A stretch of DNA of 64,000 nucleotides from Corynebacterium falsenii (lineage in GTDB: Bacteria; Actinomycetota; Actinomycetes; Mycobacteriales; Mycobacteriaceae): assembly GCA_001054945.1 (NCBI GenBank), contig JVKJ01000003.1, forward strand, positions 1 through 64,000. Reading direction: 5' to 3'. Below, one piece after another: positions 1 through 8,850 of the stretch. Every line of letters starts with the position of its first letter. The first letter of the stretch is position 1. The notes under the pieces are model-generated. The model was not told the origin of the DNA, searched no databases, and was given only the letters and a program-made list of their open reading frames with translations. The translations under genes were made by a program, and so were the position numbers.

Positions 1-2446
1 GCGGGCTGGTCAACAGTCACCGACACCGGAACATCCTCAGACGAACCATCCGGATACGTCACATGCACCGTACCGGTAACCACATCACCCGGCTTCGCAT
101 CAGCCGGAATAGCCACCGTCACCTGACCAGTAACCGGATCAACCTTCACCGGAGAATTCGGATCCGTCACCTCATACTTCGTACCAACCGGCATCGTCGT
201 ATCACCGGTCTGATCCAACGTCACCGAATCACCAGGCTTGCCATTACCCGCAGGGTAAGACGGATCATTCTGAGCAGCCTGATCCTCACCAACCGTGACA
301 GTGATCGTATCGATCACATTGCCACTCGGATCCTTCACCTCAACAACAACCTTGTCACCCGGCTTGGTATCACCATTCGGAGTCACTGTGATGTCACCGG
401 TATTCGGATCAATCGTCGCCGTACCATTACCCGCCGGAACATCAACCGTCGTACCCGGCTGCACCGGACCCGACGTAGGATCCTTCGGCACATCTACAGC
501 CTTACCCGGAGTAGACGAAGCAGCATCAGGCCACGTCGGAGCAGCAGCTGGTGCAGTAACTTGAATGGTTGCATTGACCGTATCGGTCGTACCATCCGGA
601 TTGGTGACTACCACCGGGATGGTAATCGTGGAACCCGGTGCAGCGTCCGCTGGCACGGGGTATGTGATGGCACCGGTGGTCGGATCAACCTGTGCACCAG
701 CAGGGGCGCCATTGGCAGGTGCGAACTGCGTCCCAGTTGGGGTTGGGATGGTGGCTCCCGTGCTGTCCTTGAAAATTGGGGCAGCGATCTGCGCGGTGGT
801 GCCCGCTGGCGTCTGAACTGGCTGGTATTCAGGTGCGGGAGTTACGCGAACCATGAAGCTGTCTGCAGCCAGGACGTAGTTTGTGGAGTCGTTCGCGTTG
901 TACAGGTACGCGGTGTAGATCTCGTCCTTAGCCAGATCGGATGGAACCGTGAGCGGGCACGACGGCAGCGTTCCGAGGTTATCGGATGAACGTTGCATCG
1001 ACCCACCTCGTTGTTGCTGGAATCCCGCCAGACCACAGTGAAGTTCTGATTTGGCCTCCGGCCAGTAGCAGTGGTCTGCGCTGTGTCGCCGGGGTGCGCG
1101 GGAGTATCCGTCTGGTTGTACGGATTGACATCGAAGGACGGATCGGCCATGCGCATGGCAAAGTCCAGGTTGTCAATTCCAGACTGTGCATTGTTTGTCG
1201 CGAGCATCGGGGTGCCAGCGCCGTCTTGGAACATGACGTCCCGCATGGTGTCGCGTGTAGCGTCAACACCGTCTGGAAGTAGCGGAGTCACGTACATGTA
1301 CTTCTCGTTGATGTGCTTGGTCTGCAGGTTGCCCTTCGCCCAAGATCCAGCCGCGGCAGTTGGAACCGGGTCGCCCCAGTTCCCCGCATTCATGATGCCC
1401 TGGCTTGAGTAGCTATTGCCCCAAAGACCCTTGAACTGCAGCTTGTAGTTGCCGTTCTGATCAGTCACCGTCGTTACGGTTTCTGCAATGGCAGACTTGC
1501 CAGTCTCGGCCTCGTATTGGGCCATGATCTGCTTCTGAGCATCCCGGAACTGATCGAGGGTGTAACCCTTGTTGTTCTTCTTCCAGTCATCAAACCGGCG
1601 AGCTACTTCATCCTGCACATAAGAGCCAATGACAGGCACACCGGGCACAGCCACGTCACCATAATTCGACTCGTAGTACGGAGTCGCAGCAACGTCGCCG
1701 TAGGCCTCACGCTGGTCGTAGTAAACCTTTCCCTGAGCGTATCCACCACTCCTGCTTGGGTAGGAATCTACTCGCTGGGCGCTAGGCAGCATTGTCCAGT
1801 TGTCCGCAGGGTTCGAATCGACGTAACGCTCCTGGAAGGAGAAGTTCCAGCCTTCAACCAGCTGGATCCCTGCCGTGCCGTTCCACGTACCGAAGTAGCG
1901 GTCACCCTGCCCACCGAACAGGGAATCGCCCTCTTCAAAAGCAATGTCCCACTTATTTGGATCAGGATTGTCGACCCATACACGCAGCTTCTGGTCGGCC
2001 GTCGCTTCCCACTTGTGGACCTTGCCCAAAGCGTCGGTCCAGTCAGGCAGTGAGATGGAATAGGTGCCATCTGCCTTGGAAACAGCGCTATAAACTGGGG
2101 ACGCTGCGCGACCCTTGTTGCTGTAGTCCAGCCATTGCGCGTAGACCGTAACGCCAGCCATACCTTCATCAGCGGATTGAACAGAAGCTCGGCTGCCGTC
2201 CCGGTCGTGGAAGACGGTACCGTTTACGGTCTTTCGACCGAGCCACTTACCTTCTGACGGAATGGCGTTCTGCTGAGCAGCATTCGCCACAGGGAGGGAA
2301 GCTGGATTGTGGTTCAGCGTAGCCACGCCGGTGGTGACCATCGCGAGGATGGCGCCGGTTGCAGCGATGGTCTTAATGCGATTCGGTTTCACAGGCTTGC
2401 GGTGAGAACCCGGGTTCCGGTTCGGTTTTCCTGAGAGACTAACCAT
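1..2446 (-). pseudogene. Large secreted surface protein with SdrD/Cna-B-like region and YPDG/Rib-type repeats, frameshifted and cut by the window edge
   Basis: The gene starts at ATG 2446 with an AAAGGA ribosome site about six bases upstream. Residues 1-55 form a signal peptide: basic start, hydrophobic core around TIAATGAILAMVTTGVATL, and a likely cleavage after PVANA. Next comes a domain with GTVFHDRDG and KADGTYSISL motifs typical of SdrD/Cna-B-like beta domains. The frame runs to 842, but its last ~55 residues are Arg/Thr-rich nonsense. Restoring one base in the CCC run at 1002-1004 moves the reading into a second frame that stays open to base 1. That frame reads as extracellular repeats with motifs such as PADAKPGDVV, TYPDGSSEDVPVSVTV and NPDGTTDTVNATIQV, which resemble YPDG/Rib-alpha stalk repeats. 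The cell-wall anchor must lie beyond the left edge. Whether the frameshift is real or a sequencing error cannot be decided here. Confidence 0.75.
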
Positions 2447-2880
2447 TTGGTTCCTTTCGAAGACATGGTTATGAACTCACAAGCGGTGCTTGTAATTGAG
2501 AGAGTGAGGAGCAGAAGAAGCTCTTTGCGCTGGTCCTGCAGTTGATCGAATCTCTGGACTACCCGAACCTGGCAAAGCTTCGTCACCTTCAAATCTAAGA
2601 ATAACTTAGATAACGATTTAAGAGCTTTTAGAAATTTGCAGGGGTACCGCAAGGCCTAATTTCGGGGGTAGACCTGGTCTGATATACCCCACCTACCCAT
2701 AGATGATAGGTCTACCTAAAGAATCCTATAAGGTCACGCTTTAATAACAGTTCTAAGCTTTTAGTTAGGTTCGTTTGGTCCGAACCTACACGCACCAAAG
2801 GCAGATGCACTTAAAAGGATGAAGTGATCGACCGAGAATTTTCGGTAGAATTCACCAGCGCCTCGACCGGCACAAACACA
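2447..2880. promoter_or_regulatory. AT-richer upstream region of the surface-protein gene with several inverted repeats
   Basis: I see no credible gene in this ~430 bp. It is clearly AT-richer than the rest of the window and should hold the promoter for the leftward surface-protein gene. Three inverted repeats stand out: GGGGTA...TACCCC at 2665-2690 enclosing AGACCTGGTCT; TAGGTCTACCTA at 2707-2718; and TAGGTTCG-N7-CGAACCTA at 2766-2788 with perfect 8-base arms. They could be repressor operators. The binding protein is unknown. Confidence 0.4.
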
Positions 2881-2883
2881 ACA

Positions 2884-2913
2884 AAACCCCAGCTCATTTC
2901 TGAACTGGGGTTT
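2884..2913 (-). terminator. Hairpin terminator downstream of tRNA-Ser
   Basis: AAACCCCAG (2884-2892) pairs with CTGGGGTTT (2905-2913) around a 12-base loop. Read leftward it lies just past the tRNA 3' end and continues into TTTTGTTG, so it fits an intrinsic terminator. Confidence 0.7.
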
Positions 2914-2919
2914 CGCCCT

Positions 2920-3007
2920 TGGCGGAAGTAGAGGGATTTGAACCCCCGGATGGTTTCCCATCGCTGGTTTTCAAGACCAGTGCATTCGGCCGCTCTGCCA
3001 TACTTCC
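2920..3007 (-). tRNA. tRNA-Ser (anticodon UGA)
   Basis: On the minus strand the acceptor arm GGAAGTA (from 3007) pairs with TACTTCC (2924-2930). The anticodon stem CTGGT/ACCAG encloses the loop CTTGAAA, giving anticodon TGA for serine UCA codons. There is a long variable arm (GATGGGAAACCATC region), as expected for a class II tRNA, and a T-arm with GGTTCAAAT. The 3' GCCA is encoded, so CCA appears to be genomic. Confidence 0.93.
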
Positions 3008-3144
3008 CGCGCGCACGTCACCCGCCGACCTCGGCGACCACATGTGCGCTGCACATCACCCTACCGCACGCACGGCACCAGGTTGAAATGGCTGGCAAGC
3101 GCACCTTCCGCCACTCACCGCCACCCTCGTCACGGGGTTAGCAG

Positions 3145-4464
3145 CTACCGCAGCGAAGCCAGCGCGCGTAGCAGCTGGTCAATGTCATACGCAGTGTTGT
3201 GCACGCTCAACCCCACGCACAGCGCCCCAGCCTTATTGGCCACCTCGAACACGCCCATCTTCGAAAACAGCTCCGAGTCCTCCGGCTCAACGACCCCCAC
3301 AACCACGCCGTTCTGCAACAACCGTTGCTGCACCTTCGCGGCAGGCACGCCGTCCACCATGAAGCTCACTCGCGGAATTCGCTCCACCGAATCGAATCCA
3401 AACGGCTCGTCGAACTCACCGTCCACTCCGATGACGTGCACGCCCTGTTGCGCCTGCAGCCCCTCCACCAGGTGCCGCGCCAGGTTCAGCAGATAATCCT
3501 GCGCTTCCGGCAAAGACGCGCGCACGCGGCGACGCCGCGTACCGGAGGCATCCTCGTCAATCATCGCCAAGTGATCAACCAGCGCCGGCACCCCAGCCAG
3601 CAGCCCCTCCGACACCTCGCCGACCTCTAGCGCCCGCCGCGCGCGCACCACGCTCGCCGGCAGCCCCTGCTCATCCGACTCTTCGGCGAAATAGGTGTAC
3701 GGGCGAGAGGTGGTGGCGTCCAGAACCGATGAGTCCCGGAACACCAGCGCCCCCACCGACGGCCCACCCAAGGGGACCAGGTCGAGGGCAAGGACATCCG
3801 CGCCCAGGGAGTCAATGTCGATGGAACGATAGGACGCCGCCGCCGTCACATCCACCACGAAAAGACCGTGAGATTTCGCATGCACCGTCCGTCCGATGGA
3901 AGCAACGTCCGTCACCGTCCCCACATGCGTATTCGCCATGGCCACGGCCACCACCGCGGTATCCTCGCCGACCAGGTCCATGTATTGCCACGTGGGCAGA
4001 ACACCCGTGGTCAGGTCGGGCTCAGCCCAGCGGACCCGCGCACCGTAGAGGTTGGAGGCCCGTTGCCACGACGCAATGTTGGCCGGGTCATCGATTCGCG
4101 ACAAGATGACCTCTTGGCCCAGCCGCAGCTTTCGAGACATCTTCGTGGCCAGCTGATCTAACAACAGCGCCCGGTTCGGCCCCAGGATCACGCATTCCGG
4201 GCGAGCTCCCGTGAGGTCAGCGATGGCGATGCGGGCGGCGTCCACAAAATCGTGACCCATCCGGCGACCCGGCGCCTGCGTGCGAGCGTGAGACCCAGCT
4301 TCCTCGGGCATCTCCGGCGGGGCGAGCAGCGACGAGACGCGGAACCCGCGACTGACAGCAGAAGACACGCGCTCCGGCACCTGCGGGCGATCGTGCGCGT
4401 TGAGGTAAGTCCAGCCGTCCGACAGGGAGGCGTAAAGGCCGCGCACCCTTGGGTTATCGAACAC
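3145..4464 (-). CDS. Class V aminotransferase / cysteine desulfurase-like protein
   Basis: This is a PLP-dependent fold-type I enzyme of the cysteine-desulfurase-like group, 439 aa. I chose GTG 4464 (reading VFDNPRVRGLYASL) because AAAGGAG sits six bases upstream; the frame is open further upstream, but without a ribosome site. Family features are the N-terminal YLNAHDRPQVP segment, the GANRALLLDQLA-like nucleotide-binding part (CVILGPNRALLLDQL), and the central VVAVAMANTHVGTVTDV and FVVDVTAAASY strands. The usual Lys in the PLP site is not obvious to me. A gene of this type (Rv3778c) lies near rfbE-glfT1-rfbD in M. tuberculosis, and here it is divergent from the galactan exporter. Its substrate is unknown, and its link to the cell wall is only by synteny. 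Confidence 0.75.
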   Translation of the reverse strand: MFDNPRVRGLYASLSDGWTYLNAHDRPQVPERVSSAVSRGFRVSSLLAPPEMPEEAGSHARTQAPGRRMGHDFVDAARIAIADLTGARPECVILGPNRALLLDQLATKMSRKLRLGQEVILSRIDDPANIASWQRASNLYGARVRWAEPDLTTGVLPTWQYMDLVGEDTAVVAVAMANTHVGTVTDVASIGRTVHAKSHGLFVVDVTAAASYRSIDIDSLGADVLALDLVPLGGPSVGALVFRDSSVLDATTSRPYTYFAEESDEQGLPASVVRARRALEVGEVSEGLLAGVPALVDHLAMIDEDASGTRRRRVRASLPEAQDYLLNLARHLVEGLQAQQGVHVIGVDGEFDEPFGFDSVERIPRVSFMVDGVPAAKVQQRLLQNGVVVGVVEPEDSELFSKMGVFEVANKAGALCVGLSVHNTAYDIDQLLRALASLR

Positions 4465-4741
4465 TGAGGCTCCTTTCGGCTGCGTGAAAATGCAGTTTCG
4501 CTGCGATATGGCGTGCATCGAAGCGACGTGAATCGAGGTGACGTGCGTCCCGGGATCAGGCTGATCGCCGCTACACACCCCGGCCGGCCATGGCGATGGG
4601 CGCGCATGGGCGTAGAACTGTCCATAGACGTTACTATCTCTGGCGTAAAATTCGTACCTCAGCAGAATCCGCACCTCTCCGGCACCCCGCGCGGCGTGGG
4701 AAAATCTGCCATTTCAGGCATCGCGGGTAGATTTGAGCCAC

Positions 4742-5632
4742 ATGACCCAGACTTCCGGCACAGGTAAAAACACCTATGACCGCCTCATCGCACCAGTAAC
4801 CGGAGAGGTTCCGCCCTCACGATCCGTCACGCTGTCCGCGGCGTGGAGCGACCTGAAGCGCGGATTTGCTCAGCGTGAGCTTTGGCTCGCGCTGGGATGG
4901 CAGGACATCAAACAGCGCTACCGCCGCTCGACACTGGGGCCACTGTGGATCACCATTTCCCGCGCCGTCATGGCCATCGCCCTGGCACTGTTGTACTCCC
5001 AGCTGTTCGGCATCGACCTGGCGAAGTTCCTGCCGCACGTGGCCGTGGGCCTCATCCTCTGGGACTTCATCGCCGGGTGCGTCAATGACGGCTCCACCGT
5101 CTTCATTGCCAACGAGGGCCTGATCAAGCAGCTGCCCTCCGCGCTGTCCGTACACGTCTACCGGCTGGTGTGGCGGCAATTCCTGTTCATGTGCCACAAC
5201 TTGGTGATCTGGCTGGCGCTCCTGGTCATCTTCCGAATCCCGGTGGGCATGGAAGTCTTCCTGGCCATCCCGGGAATGCTCCTGCTGATCGCCAACGGGG
5301 TGTGGGTCACCATGTTCTTCGGCACCCTGGCCACGCGCTTCCGTGACATCGCGCCGCTGCTGGAATCTCTGGTGCAACTGGCCTTCTACATGACCCCGAT
5401 CGTGTGGACGGACCAGACCCTCCTCGACCGCGGCGGTGCCGTCGCCGAACGTGCCTACATCGCACAGTTCAACCCCCTGTACCACTACCTCGCCGTCGTC
5501 CGCGGCCCCATGATCAACGAGCCCGTGCCCATGCACTCCTGGTTCATCGTGCTGGGCTTTACCGTGGTGGGCCTGCTCCTGGCGCTTCTGGCCATGCGCC
5601 AATGGCGGTTCCGTGTGAGCTACTGGGTCTAA
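4742..5632 (+). CDS. wzm: ABC-2 type permease of the galactan/polysaccharide exporter (Wzm/RfbD)
   Basis: Membrane subunit of a polysaccharide ABC exporter, 296 aa from ATG 4742; an in-frame TTG at 4733 is a possible alternative, and neither start has a strong ribosome site. After a ~55-residue cytoplasmic start comes the amphipathic REL-WLALGWQDIKQRYRRSTLGPLW motif characteristic of the RfbA/TagG/Wzm family. About six hydrophobic segments follow (AVMAIALALLYSQLFGI, LPHVAVGLILWDFIAG, LVIWLALLVIF, MLLLIANGVWVTMFFG, LAFYMTPIVW, WFIVLGFTVVGLLLALL). The wzt ATPase gene follows 94 bases later and glfT1 comes next. The trio matches rfbD-glfT1-rfbE of mycobacteria, which moves lipid-linked galactan across the membrane. 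Confidence 0.9.
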   Translation: MTQTSGTGKNTYDRLIAPVTGEVPPSRSVTLSAAWSDLKRGFAQRELWLALGWQDIKQRYRRSTLGPLWITISRAVMAIALALLYSQLFGIDLAKFLPHVAVGLILWDFIAGCVNDGSTVFIANEGLIKQLPSALSVHVYRLVWRQFLFMCHNLVIWLALLVIFRIPVGMEVFLAIPGMLLLIANGVWVTMFFGTLATRFRDIAPLLESLVQLAFYMTPIVWTDQTLLDRGGAVAERAYIAQFNPLYHYLAVVRGPMINEPVPMHSWFIVLGFTVVGLLLALLAMRQWRFRVSYWV

Positions 5633-5726
5633 GCAGTGGCGTCCCCAACTACTGCCGGAACCCCGCGACCCCTTCCCCTCCCCCACCGAATCCAACCACC
5701 AGCCCAACCCCAGCGAGGAGACTCCC

Positions 5727-6515
5727 ATGGTGAGCATTGACACCTACGACGCGTGCGTGGACTTCCCCATCTTCGATGCGAAGTCCCGCTCCATGAAGCA
5801 GACCTTCCTCGGCGCGGCGGGCGGCCAGATCGGCAAGAACGCCTCCAACACCGTCATGGTGGAAGCGCTGAAAAACATCAACCTCCACCTTCAGGACGGC
5901 GACCGCGTGGGCCTAGTCGGCCACAACGGCGCGGGCAAATCCACGCTCCTGCGCTTGCTCTCCGGCATCTACGAACCCACGCGCGGCAACGCCATCGTCA
6001 AGGGCCGTGTGGCCCCCGTCTTCGACCTGGGCGTGGGCATGGACCCAGAGATCTCCGGCTACGAAAACATCATCATCCGCGGCCTCTTCTTAGGCCAGTC
6101 CCGCAAGTCCATGCAGCGCCGAATGGACGAGATCGCGGAGTTCAGCGAGCTGGGCGAATACCTTTCCATGCCGCTTCGCACGTACTCCACGGGTATGCGC
6201 ATCCGCCTCGCGCTGGGCGTGGTGACCAGCATCGACCCGGAGATCCTCCTACTCGACGAGGGCATTGGCGCCGTGGATGCCTCCTTCATGGCCAAGGCGC
6301 GCAAGAAACTCACCGCGATGGTGGAGCGCTCCGGCATCCTGGTATTCGCCTCCCACTCCAACGAATTCCTGGCGCAGCTGTGCGACAGCGCGCTGTGGAT
6401 CGATCACGGTGAGGTGCGCGAGTGCGGGGCCGTGGACGAGGTCGTGGGCTCCTACGAGGGCCCGGAGGCAAAGGCGCAGGTTCAGGAGGTTCTGCGCAAG
6501 ATCGGGCGCGCCTAG
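5727..6515 (+). CDS. wzt: ABC transporter ATPase of the galactan exporter (Wzt/RfbE)
   Basis: Nucleotide-binding subunit that powers Wzm, 262 aa. The start ATG 5727 follows a GAGGAG ribosome site. Walker A GHNGAGKST lies at residues 65-73, the signature YSTGMRIRLALG near 155, Walker B ILLLDEGIGAVD near 175, and the switch His in FASHSNEF near 208. There is no long C-terminal carbohydrate-binding domain, so it resembles the short RfbE/TagH-like ATPases, as in mycobacterial Rv3781, not the long O-antigen Wzt. The CDS is followed 49 bases later by glfT1 on the same strand. Confidence 0.9.
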   Translation: MVSIDTYDACVDFPIFDAKSRSMKQTFLGAAGGQIGKNASNTVMVEALKNINLHLQDGDRVGLVGHNGAGKSTLLRLLSGIYEPTRGNAIVKGRVAPVFDLGVGMDPEISGYENIIIRGLFLGQSRKSMQRRMDEIAEFSELGEYLSMPLRTYSTGMRIRLALGVVTSIDPEILLLDEGIGAVDASFMAKARKKLTAMVERSGILVFASHSNEFLAQLCDSALWIDHGEVRECGAVDEVVGSYEGPEAKAQVQEVLRKIGRA

Positions 6516-6564
6516 GGCGCTGCGCGGCGTCGCCGCGGCGGGGTCGCATGACAAAATAGCCCCT

Positions 6565-7509
6565 ATGAGCTCCCAGACCCCCGCCTCCTCCAGCCACCAG
6601 GCTGATCACTACCTGCTGCGCGCCGATTCCACCATCGCCGCCGTGATTGTGACCCACAACCGGCCCGAGCTACTTGCCCACAGTTTGGACCAGGTCGCGC
6701 GGCAGACGCGCCCCGTGCAGCACATCATCGTGGTGGACAATGGCGCAGACCAGGCCGTGGAGGACCTGGTCGCGGACAAGGCCGGTGACCGCGGGATCTA
6801 CCTCCCCAGCCGCACGAATCTCGGGGGCGCGGGCGGGTTCGCTTACGGTTTCCTCACCGCACTGTCTTTGGGTGTGGACGCCATCTGGTGCGCCGATGAT
6901 GATGGCCGACCCGCTGATGCAGAGGTGCTGGAGACTCTACTGACCGTGGGCGTGCGAGAGGGTTTGGCGGAAGTTTCGCCCATTGTGACCAACATTGAGG
7001 AGCCGGATCGGCTGGCCTTCCCGTTGCGCCAGGGGCTGGTGTGGCGGCGCCGGGTCGATGAACTCGAGGGGGATTTCCTGCCCGGCATCGCTTCGCTATT
7101 CAACGGCGCTCTGATCAGCGCTGCAGCGATGGAGGTCATTGGCGTGCCGGATTATCGGTTGTTCATCCGCGGCGACGAGGTGGAGTACCACCGGCGCTTG
7201 GTGCGTTCCGGATTGCCGTTCGGCACCTGTCTCACCACGCGCTATCTGCACCCGGATGGCTCGGAGGAGTTCAAGCCCATCCTGGGCGGGAAGATGCACA
7301 CGCAGTATCCCGATAACGAGTTCAAGCGCTACTTCACTTACCGCAACCGGGGCTACATCATGAACCAGCCGGGGATGCGAAAGCTGCTGCCACAGGAGTA
7401 TGCCCGCTTCGGGTGGTTCTTCCTGGTGCAGAAGCGCGACGTGAAGGGGTTCCGCGAGTGGCTCGCGCTACATGCGAAGGGGCGCTCGGAAAAGTTCGAG
7501 CGCCCCTAG
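6565..7509 (+). CDS. glfT1: Galactofuranosyltransferase GlfT1 (GT2)
   Basis: Family 2 glycosyltransferase, 314 aa, that in relatives adds the first galactofuranose residues to the polyprenyl-PP-GlcNAc-Rha linker. The ATG at 6565 is preferred; the open frame upstream overlaps wzt and is spurious. The GT-A fold starts with AAVIVTHNRPELL (residues 25-37). The metal-binding acidic motif is ADDDGRPAD at about 110-118, and FNGALISAAAMEVIGVPD and IRGDEVEYHRRL hold the acceptor-side residues, with WFIRGDE being typical of GlfT enzymes. No transmembrane segment is seen. Its position right after wzm-wzt supports the assignment. Confidence 0.88.
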   Translation: MSSQTPASSSHQADHYLLRADSTIAAVIVTHNRPELLAHSLDQVARQTRPVQHIIVVDNGADQAVEDLVADKAGDRGIYLPSRTNLGGAGGFAYGFLTALSLGVDAIWCADDDGRPADAEVLETLLTVGVREGLAEVSPIVTNIEEPDRLAFPLRQGLVWRRRVDELEGDFLPGIASLFNGALISAAAMEVIGVPDYRLFIRGDEVEYHRRLVRSGLPFGTCLTTRYLHPDGSEEFKPILGGKMHTQYPDNEFKRYFTYRNRGYIMNQPGMRKLLPQEYARFGWFFLVQKRDVKGFREWLALHAKGRSEKFERP

Positions 7510-7592
7510 GGTCGGCACTGTCCAGGTTGGTCCGTATGTCCTGGCCGGGGCAGGCTGTCCCGATTGGTCTATGTTGTTCCGGGCGAAACGGA

Positions 7593-8060
7593 TTATTTGA
7601 AGATCAGGAACCGCTGGATCAGGAAGTTCAGAATCGTGGCCGTGCCCTGCGCGATGACAAAGCTGAACAGGCGCACCCAGAAGTCACTGAGCCCTGCCTC
7701 GGTCAGCCACGGGATGCTGAGCATGTACAGCCCCCACTGCACGGCGAAGGTCAGCGCATAGGTGATCATCGTGATCACGAATTTCTTTGCAGATGGCTCC
7801 GCCTTAAACGTCCACCGGCGGTTGATGAAGTAGGCGGTGAGCGTTCCCAGGATGAAGCCAAGGGTCTTCGCCACCCCGTCGTTCGCACCGAAAACGAAGG
7901 TAAACAGCGCGGTGGATCCAAAGTCAACGAGAGCCGAGAAAGCCCCTACCAGCACGAACTTCACCAGGGAGGATTGAGCAAGGGAGGCGGCGGACAAGCC
8001 AGACCGGCGTGCCCGGTGTGGTTCTCGCACGGATGTATCGTTTTTCAACTCAGCAGACAT
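7593..8060 (-). CDS. GtrA-family membrane protein
   Basis: A 155-aa GtrA-like protein with about four membrane helices: FVLVGAFSALVDFGSTALFTFVF, TLGFILGTLTAYFINRRWTF, VITMITYALTFAVQWGLYML and LFSFVIAQGTATILNFLIQRFLIF. The motif FxNRRWTF after helix 2 and NFLIQRFLIFK at the C-terminus are family hallmarks. GtrA proteins are thought to help move or present polyprenyl-linked sugars; the mycobacterial member Rv3789 sits beside DprE1/DprE2. It follows the other GtrA gene by 44 bases and is probably in the same leftward unit. Confidence 0.8.
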   Translation of the reverse strand: MSAELKNDTSVREPHRARRSGLSAASLAQSSLVKFVLVGAFSALVDFGSTALFTFVFGANDGVAKTLGFILGTLTAYFINRRWTFKAEPSAKKFVITMITYALTFAVQWGLYMLSIPWLTEAGLSDFWVRLFSFVIAQGTATILNFLIQRFLIFK

Positions 8061-8104
8061 AACTCATCGTCCTCCGGTTAGATGTAGCGGGCACAGCCAG
8101 GGCA

Positions 8105-8803
8105 CTAGGAGTAATTGACCGGCCCGGGTTCACGCGCGTTGCGGAAGGTCCACAACTTATTGAAGAGGAAGTTCGAGGGCACGGCGAGCATCACGCCGAT
8201 GAAATTGCCCCAGTAGGACCTGGTGCGCAACCCCGTGGAGTTATCGAAGATGTGCTCAGGAAGCGCCACCGGGGATTCCGGGTTCACCAGTGCGGTCGAG
8301 ATGAGCAGGGTGATCAGCAGGCCGAAGACCCCCACCGCCATGAACTGCGGAAGCTGCCTCCACCAGCGCTTGTGATCCGTGCCGCTAAAGGTCCAGTAGC
8401 GGTTCAACACGAAGTTCCACACGTTGGCGACCACGAACGCGATGATGGAAAAGATGTGATACCAGCGCAGATGGAATGGAGTACCCATGAGATTCAGGAA
8501 GGGCTGCAGCTCATCGAGGCGCCAACCCCAATGTCCGATCTTTTTCGACAGGACAAACACCGCTTGGTTGACGATGAACCCAGAGGCACCCACCAGCCCG
8601 AAGCGGATGAACTGCCGCATCACCTTGCGTTTCCGACCCGTCGGTTTGGTACCACCCACCTGATCTACCTGCGGGTCCGTTGCACCGGTATCTGGTACAG
8701 CGTCTGCGGTATCAGGCTGGTTCTCTCTCACGGGCTCTCGCTTGGTTGGGGTCAGATGGTTGAAGTCAGATCGGGGGCGCCTTTGCGCACCGGGGAATTG
8801 CAA
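8105..8803 (-). CDS. GtrA-family membrane protein with long cytoplasmic start
   Basis: GtrA-like protein, 232 aa if it starts at TTG 8803. That start has no clear ribosome site, and a GTG about 25 codons inside (reading VRENQPDTADAV) is possible. After a disordered, basic ~60-residue start come four helices: FIRFGLVGASGFIVNQAVFVL, IFSIIAFVVANVWNFVLNRYWTF, QFMAVGVFGLLITLLISTALV and GNFIGVMLAVPSNFLFNKLWTF. NRYWTF and NKLWTF are the family motifs. Being near dprE1 it may be the Rv3789 counterpart. Having two GtrA genes in tandem raises the question of whether they form a heteromer. Confidence 0.8.
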   Translation of the reverse strand: MQFPGAQRRPRSDFNHLTPTKREPVRENQPDTADAVPDTGATDPQVDQVGGTKPTGRKRKVMRQFIRFGLVGASGFIVNQAVFVLSKKIGHWGWRLDELQPFLNLMGTPFHLRWYHIFSIIAFVVANVWNFVLNRYWTFSGTDHKRWWRQLPQFMAVGVFGLLITLLISTALVNPESPVALPEHIFDNSTGLRTRSYWGNFIGVMLAVPSNFLFNKLWTFRNAREPGPVNYS

Positions 8804-8850
8804 ACGAAGAGTTAGGTTACGCGCTCGTCAGGGCAAAACCTAGTTAGGAA

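Noticed and set aside
4817..5743. A 308-codon frame antisense to wzm, rich in His/Gln/Asp/Glu
   Set aside because: Composition is that of an antisense shadow of a membrane protein, and the plus strand encodes a clear Wzm.
8804..8850. A DtxR-like iron box (GTTAGGTTA ... AACCTAGTTAGG)
   Set aside because: Half-sites are too far apart and do not fit the 19-bp DtxR palindrome.
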